Assembly: GCF_003428645.1 (NCBI RefSeq)
Contig: NZ_QVQH01000001.1
Location: forward strand, 62,001 to 126,000
Length of the DNA stretch: 64,000 nt
DNA from: Geodermatophilus marinus
GTDB taxonomy: Bacteria > Actinomycetota > Actinomycetes > Mycobacteriales > Geodermatophilaceae
Direction of reading: 5' to 3'
This document shows, piece by piece, positions 7,537 to 19,051 of this stretch. Position 1 is the first letter of the stretch, and each line of letters opens with the position of its first letter. Under the pieces are notes generated by a model that saw only the letters and a program-made list of their open reading frames with translations, made no database searches and was not told where the DNA came from. A program made the translations under genes and the position numbers.

Positions 7537-8451
7537 TCAGCGGCGCATCCCGGCGAGGAAGCCGGTGGCCTCCGCCCGCAGCCGCTCGGCCATCTGCGAC
7601 AGGCCCGGGGCGTCGGCGCCGACCGCGTCGGTGGCGACCCCGCCGTCCACGGCGGCGGCGATGCCCTCGACGAGGCCGTTCATCCCCGAGACCGTGCCGC
7701 CGACGGTGCTCATCACCTCGGCCACGCCCTCGCAGGCCTGCCGGATCTGCTCGACCTGCGCGGTCACCCGCTCGGTGGCCCGGCCGGTCTGGTCGGCGAG
7801 GTCCTTGACCTCCGAGGCGACGACGGCGAAGCCCTTGCCGGCGTTCCCGGCCCGCGCCGCCTCGATGGTGGCGTTGAGGGCCAGCAGCCGGGTCTGCGCG
7901 GCCACCGCGTCGATGAGCGCGATGATCTGCTGGATCTCCTCCGAGGAGCGGGTCAGCCCGGCGATGGTGCCCTGGGCGTTGCCCACCTCGGTGGTGGCGG
8001 CTCCGCCGGCGGTGGTCAGCCCGGCGGCGGTCGCGCTGAGCTCGGTGGCCGCGGCGGCGACCTGCTCGGACATCGCCAGGACGACGGACTCGAACTCGTC
8101 CGCCAGCCCCAGGCGGGCGGCCTGGGCCTCGGTGACCCGGCCGGCGGTCTCGCGCATCGCGTCGCGGGCCACGTTGATGTCGGTGGCGCCCTTGTGGAAG
8201 GCGCCCGACAGCCCGGTCAGCAGCACGCGCCGGTGGAACTGGCCCTGCGCGGCCGACACCAGGGCGGCCGAGGACTCGCGGACGAACGCGTCGGAGACGT
8301 CGAGCATGCGGTTGAGGCTGTCGCCGAGCGCCTGCAGCTCCGGGATGCCCTCCACCCCGGGCGTGGGCCGGCTGCGCGCCTCCAGGTCACCGCGGGCGGC
8401 GGCGTCGCAGGTCTCGGTCAGCTGGGCGACGAAGGCCCGGTGGACCGCCAG
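7537..8451 (-). CDS. methyl-accepting chemotaxis protein, cytoplasmic type; start unclear
   Basis: A signalling domain of the MCP family. The hairpin tip reads [33 protein letters not shown] in pieces, with EVKDLADQT after it, the region that docks CheA/CheW. No membrane segment is present, so it is a soluble receptor. The first standard start in frame is GTG 8355, yet convincing coding sequence ([19 protein letters not shown]) extends upstream to about 8500 with no ATG, GTG or TTG. A CTG at 8451 could serve, or the gene was once joined to the PAS gene, which ends at 8495 in another frame. The PAS protein is its natural sensor partner. Confidence 0.75.
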   Translation of the reverse strand: MAVHRAFVAQLTETCDAAARGDLEARSRPTPGVEGIPELQALGDSLNRMLDVSDAFVRESSAALVSAAQGQFHRRVLLTGLSGAFHKGATDINVARDAMRETAGRVTEAQAARLGLADEFESVVLAMSEQVAAAATELSATAAGLTTAGGAATTEVGNAQGTIAGLTRSSEEIQQIIALIDAVAAQTRLLALNATIEAARAGNAGKGFAVVASEVKDLADQTGRATERVTAQVEQIRQACEGVAEVMSTVGGTVSGMNGLVEGIAAAVDGGVATDAVGADAPGLSQMAERLRAEATGFLAGMRR

Positions 8452-8494
8452 TTCCTCGGCGTCGCTGCGCTCGCCGCGCGTGCGGAACCCCGTG

Positions 8495-9070
8495 TCAGCT
8501 CTCCTCGCTGCTGATGAGCGACCAGATGAACTCCTCGTAGGAGGAGGCCTGCGCCGCGACGAGCTCGGCCATCAGCCCCGACGACGCGGCGACGGCGGCC
8601 CGGGCGCTGGGGTGCCGGCGCTCCTCGGCGAGGAGCTGCTCGTACATCGGGGTGATCCGGCGGACGGCGCCGGGGGAGGGGCGGCGGCGGTTGGAGTGAT
8701 AGCCCACCACCCGGCCGTCGGGCCCGTAGGACGGCGTGACGTGCGCCAGCACCCAGTAGTGCGCGCCGTCGGAGGCCAGGTTGTTGATGTAGGCGAACAG
8801 CTCGCGGCCCTCCGCCAGGGTGGACCACAGCAGGCCGAACACCGCCCGCGGCATGGCCGGGTGGCGGATCAGGTTGTGCGGTTGCCCGATGACCTCGTCG
8901 AGGCCGTAGCCGCTCACCCGCAGGAACACGTCGTTGGCGTAGGTGATGACGCCCCGCGGGTCGGTCTTGGAGACGATCAGCTCGTCCGGGGCGAAGGTCC
9001 GCTCCGCGCCGGTGGGTCGGGTGGTGCGCGGGGCGCCGTGTCTGCGCACGGCCGGCCGGGTGTCCAGCAC
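8495..9070 (-). CDS. Aer-like PAS-domain sensor protein
   Basis: About 191 residues with a single PAS domain (about 30-140): [20 protein letters not shown], then [19 protein letters not shown] and [13 protein letters not shown], the pattern of the redox-sensing PAS of Aer (a flavin site is likely but not provable here). GTG 9070 has a GGAGG six bases upstream, which settles the start over the longer frame to 9259. It precedes the soluble chemoreceptor on the same strand, so the two probably form a split energy-taxis sensor. A DosR-like box lies about 100 bp upstream, shared with dcd. Confidence 0.78.
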   Translation of the reverse strand: MLDTRPAVRRHGAPRTTRPTGAERTFAPDELIVSKTDPRGVITYANDVFLRVSGYGLDEVIGQPHNLIRHPAMPRAVFGLLWSTLAEGRELFAYINNLASDGAHYWVLAHVTPSYGPDGRVVGYHSNRRRPSPGAVRRITPMYEQLLAEERRHPSARAAVAASSGLMAELVAAQASSYEEFIWSLISSEES

Positions 9071-9171
9071 GGGTCCCTCCGGGGCTCGGACGGTGTCGTC
9101 TGGTTCCCATCGGCACCGGGGTGCCGCACTCCAGCCGTAGCGGGTCGGGCGCGACCGGATCGGCCGCATCG

Positions 9172-9185
9172 GGGACCAAGGTCCC
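9172..9185. promoter_or_regulatory. perfect DosR-box-like palindrome between the PAS gene and dcd
   Basis: GGGACCAAGGTCCC is an exact 14-bp inverted repeat apart from its AA centre. It is centred about 46 bp before the dcd start codon, which is also the likely transcription start, and about 108 bp before the PAS gene start. It matches the 5076 site except for one base. Confidence 0.6.
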
Positions 9186-9211
9186 GGGACCTGCGACCCG
9201 CCGGCCGTCCC

Positions 9212-9217
9212 TAGACT
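9212..9217 (+). promoter_or_regulatory. -10 element (TAGACT) for leaderless dcd
   Basis: TAGACT ends 7 nt before the dcd ATG at 9225, so transcription should begin at or next to the start codon. The upstream palindrome at 9172 then sits near -46, a class I/II activator position. Confidence 0.6.
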
Positions 9218-9224
9218 CCCGCGC

Positions 9225-9815
9225 ATGCTGCTGTCCGACCGCGACATCACGGCCGCCATCGCCGAGGGACGCCTCGGGATCGAGCCCTACGACGCGGCGC
9301 TGGTGCAGCCCTCCAGCATCGACGTGCGGCTGGACCGGTTCTTCCGGGTCTTCAACAACGCCCGGTACACGCACATCGACCCCGCGGTCCAGCAGGACGA
9401 CCTCACCACGCCGGTGGAGACCGAGGGCGACGGCCCGTTCGTGCTGCACCCGGGCGAGTTCGTGCTCGGGTCCACGCTGGAGGTCGTCAGCATCCCCGAC
9501 GACCTCGCCGCACGACTCGAAGGGAAATCGAGTCTAGGGCGTCTCGGACTGCTCACCCACTCCACCGCGGGGTTCGTGGACCCCGGGTTCAGCGGGCACA
9601 TCACCCTCGAGCTGTCCAACGTGGCGAACCTGCCGATCACCCTCTGGCCGGGCATGAAGATCGGCCAGCTGTGCCTGTTCCGGCTCACCGGCCCGGCCGA
9701 GCACCCCTACGGGTCGGCGGTCTACGGCTCGCGGTACCAGGACCAGCGCGGGCCGACGCCGTCCCGCTCGTTCCGGAACTTCACCCGCGCGGAGACGCGG
9801 CGCCCGGCGCCGTGA
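9225..9815 (+). CDS. dcd: dCTP deaminase (probably bifunctional dCTP deaminase/dUTPase)
   Basis: A 196-residue trimeric enzyme making dUMP precursors. [53 protein letters not shown] and the catalytic Glu in GHITLELSN are all present; the sequence is nearly collinear with the M. tuberculosis bifunctional deaminase/dUTPase including the C-terminal [10 protein letters not shown] lid. No ribosome site is needed: the message appears leaderless from a TAGACT box. Its 3' end overlaps the convergent transporter gene by about 35 bp. A DosR-like box upstream suggests redox or hypoxia control, which would be unusual for dcd. Confidence 0.95.
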   Translation: MLLSDRDITAAIAEGRLGIEPYDAALVQPSSIDVRLDRFFRVFNNARYTHIDPAVQQDDLTTPVETEGDGPFVLHPGEFVLGSTLEVVSIPDDLAARLEGKSSLGRLGLLTHSTAGFVDPGFSGHITLELSNVANLPITLWPGMKIGQLCLFRLTGPAEHPYGSAVYGSRYQDQRGPTPSRSFRNFTRAETRRPAP

Positions 9816-11064
9816 CGCCGGCCGGTGCCCGGTCCGCCGGGGCCGCGCCGGGCAGCTCGTCCTCCACGAACCGCTCGCGGGTCACCACCCAGCCGGTGAC
9901 CGACAGCACCGCCACGCCGGCGAGGGCGATGACGAACATGCCGGTGTAGCCCCCCGAGCTGCCCCGGAGGACGCCGACCAGGAGCGGGCCGGCGCCCGAC
10001 AGCACGTAACCCCAGCCCTGGACGACGGTGGACAGCGCGGCCGTCGTCTCCGGGGTGCGCGCCCGCAGGCCGATGAGGGTGAGCACCATCGCGAAGGTGC
10101 CCATGCCCAGGGCGAGCAGGCCCATCCACAGCCAGGGGACCGTGCGCGGGGCCAGCATGAGCCCGCTCCAGCCGGCCACGTAGCAGGCCATGAACGCCAC
10201 GAGCAGCGGGCGCTGCAGGTGCGGCCGCACGGTCAGCGCCGGGACGACGGCGTTGAGCGGGATCACCACGACGGTGTTGACGCCCAGCAGCAGGCCGGCG
10301 GCGGCCGCGGACAGCCCGGCGTCGCGGAGGTACTGCGGCGTCCAGCCGATGATGACGTAGGCCTGCATCGCCTGGACGCCGAAGAAGACCGCCATCGCCA
10401 CCGCCGTCGGGCTGCGGGTCAGGCTGCGCATGCCGACGGCGTCCGCGGTGGCCGGTCTGCCCCCGCGGCGGGCGGGGACGGCCAGCCACGGGACGGCGGC
10501 CAGTAGCGCCGGCACCGCCCAGATGCCCAGGGCCCAGCGCCAGCCGCCCTCGCCGACCGCGGCCGCTATCGGTGCCGCGGCGATGCCCGCGAGCGCGCCC
10601 CCGGCGGCCATGGCGACCCCGTAGGCGCCGACGAGCAGGCCGGTCCGTCCGGGGAAGTACCGCCGCACCAGGCCCGGCAGCAGCACGTTGCCCAGCGCGC
10701 CGCCGACCATGGCCAGCACCGTGCCGACGAGGAACAGCCAGAACGCGTCGGCGGCCGCGCGCAGCAGCAGCCCCCCGGCCATGGTCAGCAGCGCCCCGGC
10801 CAGCACGTGCCCGTCGCGGTACCGGGCGGCCAGCGGCGGCCCGGCGAACCCGATGGCGGCGAAGCAGAGCACCGGCATCGTGGTGACCAGCCCGGCCAGG
10901 CCGCTGGAGATGCCCAGCCCGGCCTCGAGCTCCTCCAGCACCGGGCCGATGCTGTTGACCGCCGTGCGCAGGTTGAAGCCGGTCAGCACGATCGCGGTGC
11001 CGATGAGCACCAGGCCCTGGCCGCGGGCCGGTCCGGCGGGAGTGGTCACCGGTCGATGGTCCAC
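9781..11064 (-). CDS. MFS transporter, CynX/NimT-like
   Basis: About 427 residues with twelve hydrophobic segments. The N-terminus [20 protein letters not shown] is characteristic of the cyanate/nitroimidazole (CynX/NimT) branch of the major facilitator superfamily; a weak MFS signature follows helix 2 ([11 protein letters not shown]). Substrate unknown; relatives export small organic anions or drugs. ATG 11064 is used; GTG 11049 is an alternative. It converges on dcd with overlapping 3' ends. Confidence 0.8.
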   Translation of the reverse strand: MDHRPVTTPAGPARGQGLVLIGTAIVLTGFNLRTAVNSIGPVLEELEAGLGISSGLAGLVTTMPVLCFAAIGFAGPPLAARYRDGHVLAGALLTMAGGLLLRAAADAFWLFLVGTVLAMVGGALGNVLLPGLVRRYFPGRTGLLVGAYGVAMAAGGALAGIAAAPIAAAVGEGGWRWALGIWAVPALLAAVPWLAVPARRGGRPATADAVGMRSLTRSPTAVAMAVFFGVQAMQAYVIIGWTPQYLRDAGLSAAAAGLLLGVNTVVVIPLNAVVPALTVRPHLQRPLLVAFMACYVAGWSGLMLAPRTVPWLWMGLLALGMGTFAMVLTLIGLRARTPETTAALSTVVQGWGYVLSGAGPLLVGVLRGSSGGYTGMFVIALAGVAVLSVTGWVVTRERFVEDELPGAAPADRAPAGVTAPGAASPRG

Positions 11065-11137
11065 CCCCGACGGGCGCCGCCCGCAGCCGGGTCGTTTCGC
11101 TGGGCAACGACCTGCGCGGTGGGCTGCACCCGGGACG

Positions 11138-11177
11138 GCGACGGCGCGCCCCCCGGGGTCGGGACGCGCGCCGTCGC
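11138..11177 (-). terminator. hairpin after the EtfD-like gene
   Basis: GCGACGGCGCG (11138-11148) pairs perfectly with CGCGCCGTCGC (11167-11177) across an 18-nt loop, 27 nt past the stop of the upstream minus-strand gene. No T-run follows, as is common in high-GC actinobacteria. Confidence 0.5.
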
Positions 11178-11203
11178 AGGTCGGCCGTGGGGCCGGGGGC
11201 CGC

Positions 11204-13504
11204 CTACGCGGGGCCGTGCTCCGTGGCCGCCGACCCGGTGCCGGCCACGTCGTCGGCCTTGCGGCCCACGTCGGCCCCGGGCTCGGTGCCCGGCGCGCCG
11301 GCCGCGGCGCCGACCGGTGTCATGGACCGCAGCAGGATCTGGCTGACGTCGAGCACCTCGACGTGCTCGCCGGCCTCGCCGTTCTGCTTCTTGGTGGTCA
11401 GCGCGTCCGACAGCATCGTGATGCAGAACGGGCAGGCGGTGGAGATCAGGTCGGGGTCCAGGGCGAGCGCCTCCTCGGTGCGCTCCATGTTGATCCGCTT
11501 GCCGATCTTCTCCTCCATCCACATCCGGGCCCCGCCGGCGCCGCAGCAGAAGCCGCGGTCCCCGCAGCGGTGCATCTCCTGCTTGTCCAGGCCCTGGACG
11601 GAGTCGAGGATCTCCCGCGGCGGCGTGTAGACCTTGTTGTGCCGGCCGAGGAAGCACGGGTCGTGGTAGGTGACCTTGCGGTCGACCGGGGTCACCGGGG
11701 TGAGCCGGCCCTCCTCGACCAGCTTGCCGAGCAGCTGGGTGTGGTGCACCACCTCGTAGTGGCCGCCGAGCTGTGGGTACTCCCGGCCGAGGCTGTTGAA
11801 GCAGTGCGGGCAGGTGGCCACGATCTTGCGCATCCCCGGCACCCGGCCCTCGAAGACGCCGTTGAGGGTCTCGACGTTCTCCTGGGCCAGCATCTGGAAG
11901 ACGAACTCGTTGCCCATGCGCCGCGCCGGGTCGCCGGAGCAGGTCTCCCCGGAGCCGAGGACGGCGAACTCGACGCCCGCGGTGTGCAGCAGCTCGGCGA
12001 CGGCCTTGGTGACCTTCTTGGCGCGGTCGTCGATGGCGCCGGCGCAGCCGACCCAGAACAGGTACTCGACGTCGTAGGGCAGCGGGCCGTCGGCCTGCCG
12101 CACCTCGAAGTCCAGCTCCTTCATCCAGTCCTCGCGGGTGCTGGCCTGCACGCCCCACGGGTTGCCGCGGTTCTCCAGGTTGCGCAGCATCACGCCGGCC
12201 TCGGACGGGAAGTTGGACTCGATGAGCACCTGGTAGCGGCGCATGTCCTCGATGTGGTCGACGTGCTCGATGTCGACCGGGCACTGCTCGACGCAGGCGC
12301 CGCAGTTCGTGCAGCTCCACAGGACGTCGGGGTCGATGACCCCGCCCTCCTCGAGGGTGCCGACCAGCGGGCGGTGCGCCTGGGCGTCGTTGGTGCCCTC
12401 GATGCGGGCGTAGCCGGAGGCCCAGACCTGCTCGTCGCTGGGCTTGAGGACGTCGTAGTCCGGGGCGGACTCGCTGGCCGTCTTCTCGCCGAGCAGGTAC
12501 GGGGCCTTGGCGTAGAGGTGGTCCCGCAGGTCCATGATCACCATCTTGGGGCTCAGCGGCTTGCCGGTGTTCCACGCCGGGCACTGGCTCTGGCACCGCC
12601 CGCACTCGGTGCAGGTGGTGAAGTCCAGCATCCCCTTCCAGGTGAAGTCCTCGATCTTGCCGCGGCCGAAGATCGCGTCCTCGTCGGGGTCCTCGAAGTC
12701 GATCGGCTCCCCGCCGGAGGTCATCGGCTGCAGCGGGCCGAGCGCCACGCGGCCGTCGTCCTCGCGCTTGAAGTAGATGTTGAAGAACGCGCTGAACCGG
12801 TGCCACGCCACGCCCATGTTGAGCAGCCGGGAGACCACGACCAGCCAGACCAGCGACGCGACGATCTTGACGAAGGCGATGACGCTGACCAGGTCGGGGG
12901 AGGCGGGCAGCAGGTTCGCGATCAGGCCGGAGACCGGGTGCGACCACGCCGGGGCGTCGTCGAGGCCGGCGGCGATCTTCGCGGCGCGGATGCCGAGGAT
13001 GCACAGGCCGACGATGAGGACGATCGCCTCGACGAAGTAGCCGCGGCCCTCGTTAGAGCCGGCGAACCGGCTGCTGCGGCCCTGGCGGCGCGGGTGGTCG
13101 AGCTGGCGCCGGATGATCAGGTAGACGATGCCGAGCACCGTGCCGGTGCCGATGACGTCGACGAACAGGCTCCAGAGGCCCCAGCTGCCGATCAGCGGCA
13201 GGTGGAACGCCGGGTCCCACACCTCGCCGAAGGCCTCGACCAGGGTGAGGAACAGGCCGTAGAAGCCGACGAAGACGAACCAGTGGGCGACGCCGATCGC
13301 CGACCACTTGAGCATCCGGGTGTGCCCGAGGGACTCCACGACGAGCGTCTTCAGGCGCGGGCCGGCCGGGCCGGAGCGCGTCCCGTCGGGTTGCCCGGTG
13401 CGGATGATCCGGATCATGGCCCGGACCGCCCGGTACACCATGACGACCGAGACCACCAGGAACAGGACGCTGATCGTCCCGAGGACGATCTGCAAGGGGC
13501 CCAT
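11204..13504 (-). CDS. etfD: EtfD-like membrane iron-sulfur oxidoreductase (HdrD/NarI-type fusion)
   Basis: About 766 residues. The first 260 hold roughly six membrane helices of NarI-like type; then two ferredoxin-type 4Fe-4S motifs (CTECGRCQSQCP near residue 300, CTNCGACVEQCP near 393) and two CCG domains (CSGDPARRMGNE region; CCGAGGARMW to ACPFCITMLSD), as in heterodisulfide-reductase subunit D. This is the architecture of M. tuberculosis Rv0338c, named EtfD, which passes electrons from electron-transfer flavoprotein to menaquinone during fatty acid oxidation. ATG 13504 has GGGAGG 7 nt upstream, excluding the longer frame. etfA/etfB are not in the window, so the role is by homology. Confidence 0.85.
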   Translation of the reverse strand: MGPLQIVLGTISVLFLVVSVVMVYRAVRAMIRIIRTGQPDGTRSGPAGPRLKTLVVESLGHTRMLKWSAIGVAHWFVFVGFYGLFLTLVEAFGEVWDPAFHLPLIGSWGLWSLFVDVIGTGTVLGIVYLIIRRQLDHPRRQGRSSRFAGSNEGRGYFVEAIVLIVGLCILGIRAAKIAAGLDDAPAWSHPVSGLIANLLPASPDLVSVIAFVKIVASLVWLVVVSRLLNMGVAWHRFSAFFNIYFKREDDGRVALGPLQPMTSGGEPIDFEDPDEDAIFGRGKIEDFTWKGMLDFTTCTECGRCQSQCPAWNTGKPLSPKMVIMDLRDHLYAKAPYLLGEKTASESAPDYDVLKPSDEQVWASGYARIEGTNDAQAHRPLVGTLEEGGVIDPDVLWSCTNCGACVEQCPVDIEHVDHIEDMRRYQVLIESNFPSEAGVMLRNLENRGNPWGVQASTREDWMKELDFEVRQADGPLPYDVEYLFWVGCAGAIDDRAKKVTKAVAELLHTAGVEFAVLGSGETCSGDPARRMGNEFVFQMLAQENVETLNGVFEGRVPGMRKIVATCPHCFNSLGREYPQLGGHYEVVHHTQLLGKLVEEGRLTPVTPVDRKVTYHDPCFLGRHNKVYTPPREILDSVQGLDKQEMHRCGDRGFCCGAGGARMWMEEKIGKRINMERTEEALALDPDLISTACPFCITMLSDALTTKKQNGEAGEHVEVLDVSQILLRSMTPVGAAAGAPGTEPGADVGRKADDVAGTGSAATEHGPA

Positions 13505-13760
13505 CGACTTCCCTCCCGGACGCCGCCGGCGTCCGTTGACTCCCCGCCCGCCGGGACGACGGGTGTGCCCCCGCGCCGGCACGGGGCCGGGGGCGGGCCG
13601 CGGCGGGCACCGGTGCCCGCACGCGTCGCACGATAACTCTCGCGCCAGGAGGCTACTCGCCGGTAACCGCGGACGTCGGCCCCCGCGGCCGGCCGGCGAT
13701 CGCCGTCCCCACCGCCTGGCCGGCCCGCGATCGCCGTCCCCGCGGCCGGCGGTCCGTCAA
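13505..13760. other. intergenic spacer with short imperfect repeats
   Basis: Between the EtfD-like start and repeat element A there is no convincing gene. The segment 13675-13757 holds two copies of GCGATCGCCGTCCCC within GC-rich CGGCCGGC steps. The EtfD promoter should lie here but no clear -10/-35 pair was recognised. Confidence 0.5.
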
Positions 13761-13839
13761 CGATCAGGTCACCTGGTCCTCGCGGGTCCTGGCTCGGCAC
13801 CGGTGCTGAGCCCGGACCGGCAACGGTGAGCCCGGACGG
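13761..13839 (+). repeat. two-palindrome dispersed repeat, copy A
   Basis: A 79-bp element: an odd palindrome (CGATCAGGT-C-ACCTGGTC) followed by a long hairpin around GGTCCTGGCTC ... GAGCCCGGACC and a tail GGCAACGGTGAGCC. It matches the inverted copy B at 69 of 79 positions by my alignment. The pair brackets the AbiEi-like gene; a third copy follows purA. Confidence 0.85.
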
Positions 13840-13901
13840 CGGTTGTCCACAGATCTCTCGCACGGGCCCCGGCTGCCGGCTCCAGGCCGGACGCTGGCCA
13901 G

Positions 13902-14900
13902 GTGCACCCGACTCTCACGTCCGTGGCCGAGCCCCGCTTCGGCGTGTTCACCGCCGGGGACGCGGTCGCGGCCGGCTACGCGCGGGAGGACGTCGGCGGG
14001 CTCGTCGCCCGCGGTCGTTGGGTTCGGCTGCGCCGCGGGGTCTACGCCGACCGCGCCGTCGTCGACGCGGTGGCGGGGGACCCTGCGGCGCGGCACCGCC
14101 TGAACTGCGCCGCCGTCCTCGTCCGGCTGGCACCCGGCCCCGCCGTCAGCCACACCTCGGCGGCCCGGGTGCTCGGGCTCGTGGCCCCGAGATCCCAGGA
14201 CGATTGCGTGCGGCTCACCGACGAGGCCCAGTGGCGGCGCGGCCGCGGCTACGAGGTCACCCGTGCCTCCCTGCCGCAGGGCTCCGTCCTTCCCCTCGGC
14301 CCCTTCCGGGTGACCGCGCCCGCCCGGACCCTCGTCGACTGCGCGCGTGGGTGGTCGCTCGAGGACGCCGTCGTCGCCATGGACGACGCCCTCCACCGCC
14401 GTCTGGTCGAGCCCGACGAGCTGACGGCCGCCGTGCTCGCGCAGACCCACTGGCTCGGGATCGGCGGTGCTGCGCGCGCAGCAGGTCTGGCCGACGGCCG
14501 GGCCGAGTCGCCGCTCGAGACGCGGGGCCGCCTGCGCATCCTCGGCTCCGGGTTGCCGGCGCCGGAGCTGCAGGTGGAGATCCACGACCGGCACGGCTTC
14601 GTCGGCCGGGTCGACGGGTGGTACGAGGAGGCTGCGGTGGCCGTCGAGTTCGACGGCTTCGTGAAGTACGAGGTGCCCCGCGATGATCGATCGCCCGCGC
14701 GGGTGGCTTGGGAGGAGAAGCGGCGCGAGGACGCGCTGCGCGCTCTGGACATCCGGGTGGTCCGGATCGCCAACGCTGACCTCGGTCCGGCCTGGCCGCG
14801 CGTCGAGGAGAGGCTGGCGATGCTCCTCGCAACCCCGTTCGCGGGTCCGCGGCGGTTCACCGTGGTGCCGGCGGGGAGGCCGGTGCCGCGAAGCGCCTGA
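13902..14900 (+). CDS. AbiEi-like / DUF559 protein (type IV antitoxin-domain with PD-(D/E)XK-like C-terminus)
   Basis: About 332 residues. The N-terminal winged-helix part (FGVFTAGDAVAAGYAREDV, RGRWVRLRRGVYAD) resembles the AbiEi antitoxin domain; a middle region (VTAPARTLVDCARGW) follows; the C-terminus (VDGWYEEAAVAVEFDGFVKYE ... EEKRREDALRALDIRVVRI) has the D-x(n)-E-x-D layout of DUF559/VSR-like nuclease folds. Such proteins are abundant orphans in actinobacteria; no AbiEii toxin partner is adjacent, so calling it an antitoxin would go beyond the evidence. GTG 13902 is the start that best precedes the domain. It is tightly framed by inverted repeats, 62 bp before and 14 bp after. Confidence 0.75.
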   Translation: MHPTLTSVAEPRFGVFTAGDAVAAGYAREDVGGLVARGRWVRLRRGVYADRAVVDAVAGDPAARHRLNCAAVLVRLAPGPAVSHTSAARVLGLVAPRSQDDCVRLTDEAQWRRGRGYEVTRASLPQGSVLPLGPFRVTAPARTLVDCARGWSLEDAVVAMDDALHRRLVEPDELTAAVLAQTHWLGIGGAARAAGLADGRAESPLETRGRLRILGSGLPAPELQVEIHDRHGFVGRVDGWYEEAAVAVEFDGFVKYEVPRDDRSPARVAWEEKRREDALRALDIRVVRIANADLGPAWPRVEERLAMLLATPFAGPRRFTVVPAGRPVPRSA

Positions 14901-14914
14901 GCCCGGCTCGTCCG

Positions 14915-14993
14915 CCGTCCTGGCTCACCCTTGCCGGTCCTGGCTCACTACCGGTGATGAGCCAGGACCGGCAACGACCAGGTGACCTGATCG
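14915..14993 (-). repeat. two-palindrome dispersed repeat, copy B (inverted)
   Basis: Reverse complement of the copy A architecture. The stem here is CCGGTCCTGGCTCA(C/T)-type, followed by GCAACGACCAGGTGACCTGATCG. It starts 14 bp after the AbiEi-like stop and could also act as its terminator. Confidence 0.85.
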
Positions 14994-15093
14994 TCGAGGC
15001 GCCCCGGCCGGGGTGTGGTGCGGCTCACGGGTGAGGACGTCGGCACCCCCGGGAACACCGACGCACCGGGGTGCCGTTACGGTGGGCAGGAAA

Positions 15094-15114
15094 GTTGAGC
15101 GGACCCCGCGCAAG
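15094..15114. promoter_or_regulatory. imperfect HAIR (HspR) site upstream of dnaK
   Basis: GTTGAGC-N7-GCGCAAG fits the HAIR layout CTTGAGT-N7-ACTCAAG with five of seven arm positions complementary. It lies 66-86 bp before the dnaK ATG. HspR is encoded at the end of the same operon, giving an autoregulatory loop. Confidence 0.6.
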
Positions 15115-15179
15115 GCGGACCGCCCGGCTCCTGGGACACCACAGCACAGCACGCAGTTCACGGAAGAGAGGCCAGCCCC

Positions 15180-17078
<1,899 letters not shown>

Positions 17079-17106
17079 CCCCGACGGACGCGCGCGGAGG
17101 TCGGCG

Positions 17107-17820
17107 ATGACCGAGCGGGAAGAGGAGCCGCGGGTCGTCATCCGCGACAAGCGGCGCATCGACCCGATCAGCGGCACCGTGCGGGTGCCGGCCGGCGAGG
17201 AGCCGGCCGGTGCCCGCACGGGCGCACACGGCACAGGGGAGCAGATGAGCGAGCACGAGACCGTGGCCGGCGACCGGCCGGCGGCGGCCGAGGACGACGT
17301 GACCCGCCAGCTGGCGGAGCGGACGGATGACCTGCAGCGGGTCACCGCGGAGTACGCGAACTACCGGCGGCGGGTCGACCGGGACCGGCAGCTGGTCGTC
17401 GACCAGGCCGCGGAGCGGTTCGCCACCCAGCTGTTCCCGATCGTCGACGACATCGAGCGGGCCCGGGACCACGGGGAGCTGACCGGCGGGTTCAAGTCGG
17501 TGGCCGACCGGCTCCTCGGCCTGCTCGAGGGGCTCGGCGTGGAGGCCTTCGGCAGGGCCGGTGACCCGTTCGACCCGGCGCTGCACGAGGCGGTCATCCA
17601 CGACACCTCGCCGGAGGTGCAGGTCCCGACGGCGAGCACGGTGCTGCGGCAGGGCTTCCGCCGCGGCGACCGGGTGCTGCGGACCGCGATGGTCGCGGTC
17701 ACCGACCCGGAGTCCCCGGCGGCCCCCGCGGCCGGGGCCGCCGACGGTGCCCCGGCCGACGCCGCCCCGGCCGACGGTGCCCCGGGCGACCCCCCGGCCG
17801 GCGCCCCGGCGTCCGACTGA
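17107..17820 (+). CDS. grpE: nucleotide exchange factor GrpE
   Basis: About 237 residues; GGAGG lies 6 nt before ATG 17107. An unusually long disordered N-terminus (to about residue 60) precedes the coiled coil ([20 protein letters not shown]) and the beta head ([36 protein letters not shown]). The C-terminus is an Ala/Pro-rich tail with repeated ADGAP-type steps. It releases ADP from DnaK. It sits 28 bp after dnaK and 19 bp before dnaJ. Confidence 0.95.
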   Translation: MTEREEEPRVVIRDKRRIDPISGTVRVPAGEEPAGARTGAHGTGEQMSEHETVAGDRPAAAEDDVTRQLAERTDDLQRVTAEYANYRRRVDRDRQLVVDQAAERFATQLFPIVDDIERARDHGELTGGFKSVADRLLGLLEGLGVEAFGRAGDPFDPALHEAVIHDTSPEVQVPTASTVLRQGFRRGDRVLRTAMVAVTDPESPAAPAAGAADGAPADAAPADGAPGDPPAGAPASD

Positions 17821-17839
17821 GCGCGAGAGGGGGCGTCCG

Positions 17840-19051
17840 ATGAGCACCCGGGACTTCATCGAGAAGGACTACTACGCCGCGCTGGGCGTCTCCCAGGACG
17901 CCGACGCCGCGGCGATCAAGAAGGCCTACCGCCAGCTGGCGCGGGACCTCCACCCGGACAAGAACCCGGGCAACACCGAGGCCGAGACCCGGTTCAAGGA
18001 GGTCTCCGAGGCCTACGACGTGCTCTCCGACCCCAAGCGGCGGGCCGAGTACGACGAGGCGCGGCGGCTGTTCGGCGCCGGCGGCGCGGGTGCGCGGGCC
18101 GGCTTCCCCGGCGGGTTCCCCGGTGGCGGCGGGGGCGGGCAGCCCTTCGACCTCGGCGACCTCTTCGGCGCCGCGGGCGGCCGCGGGGCCGGTGCCGGCG
18201 GTGGGCTGGGGGACCTGTTCGGCGGCCTGTTCGGCGGCGGCGGGGGTGCGGGCTCGGCCCGCGCCCGCAGCCAGGCGGCCTCCGGCCCGGCCCGGGGTCA
18301 GGACGTCGAGACCGAGGCCACGCTCTCCTTCGACGAGGCCGTCCTCGGCGTGACCGTCCCGCTGCGCATGCAGAGCCCGGGCGTCTGCCCGACCTGCACC
18401 GGCAGCGGCGCCCGGCCCGGCACCTCGCCGCACACCTGCCCGGTGTGCCAGGGCGCGGGGGTCACCAGCCGCAGCCAGGGGGCGTTCGCCTTCTCCGAGC
18501 CGTGCCGCAACTGCCGCGGCACCGGCACGGTGATCGACGACCCCTGCCCGACCTGCGCGGGCAACGGCGTGACCACCCAGACCCGCACCATCACCGTGCG
18601 GATCCCGGCCGGGGTCAAGGACGGCCAGCGCATCCGGCTGGCCGGCAAGGGCGCCCCGGGCCGGCGCGGCGGGCCGGCCGGGGACCTCTTCGTCGTGGTC
18701 CACGTGTCCGAGCACGAGCTGTTCGGCCGCAAGGGCGACGACCTGACGCTCACCGTGCCGGTCACCTTCGCCGAGGCGGCCCTCGGGACGACGCTCACCG
18801 TGCCGACCCTCGACGGCAGCGTCTCGCTGAAGGTGCCGCCGGGCACCGCCAGCGGCCAGACGCTGCGGGTCCGCGGTCGCGGGGTGCCCGGCAAGGGCCG
18901 CCCGGGTGACCTGCTGGTCACCGTCGAGGTCGCCGTCCCCAAGCGGCTCTCGCCGGCCGCGCAGGAGGCCGTCAAGGTCCTCGACGCCGAACTCGGCGAC
19001 CCGCGGCCGCGGATCACCGCGGCCGTGCACGACCAGGGGGGCGGGCGGTGA
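17840..19051 (+). CDS. dnaJ: class I J-protein DnaJ
   Basis: About 403 residues. The J domain carries HPD in [11 protein letters not shown]; a Gly/Phe-rich linker (about 85-145) follows; then four zinc-binding CxxCxGxG-type repeats ([32 protein letters not shown]) and the C-terminal substrate barrels. This is the full class I layout that stimulates DnaK ATPase. The start is ATG 17840 after GAGAGGGGG; the stop overlaps the hspR GTG by 4 bp. Confidence 0.97.
   Translation: MSTRDFIEKDYYAALGVSQDADAAAIKKAYRQLARDLHPDKNPGNTEAETRFKEVSEAYDVLSDPKRRAEYDEARRLFGAGGAGARAGFPGGFPGGGGGGQPFDLGDLFGAAGGRGAGAGGGLGDLFGGLFGGGGGAGSARARSQAASGPARGQDVETEATLSFDEAVLGVTVPLRMQSPGVCPTCTGSGARPGTSPHTCPVCQGAGVTSRSQGAFAFSEPCRNCRGTGTVIDDPCPTCAGNGVTTQTRTITVRIPAGVKDGQRIRLAGKGAPGRRGGPAGDLFVVVHVSEHELFGRKGDDLTLTVPVTFAEAALGTTLTVPTLDGSVSLKVPPGTASGQTLRVRGRGVPGKGRPGDLLVTVEVAVPKRLSPAAQEAVKVLDAELGDPRPRITAAVHDQGGGR

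Noticed and set aside
13902-14900. AbiE toxin-antitoxin pair
   Set aside because: Only the AbiEi-like partner is present; no nucleotidyltransferase AbiEii gene is adjacent.
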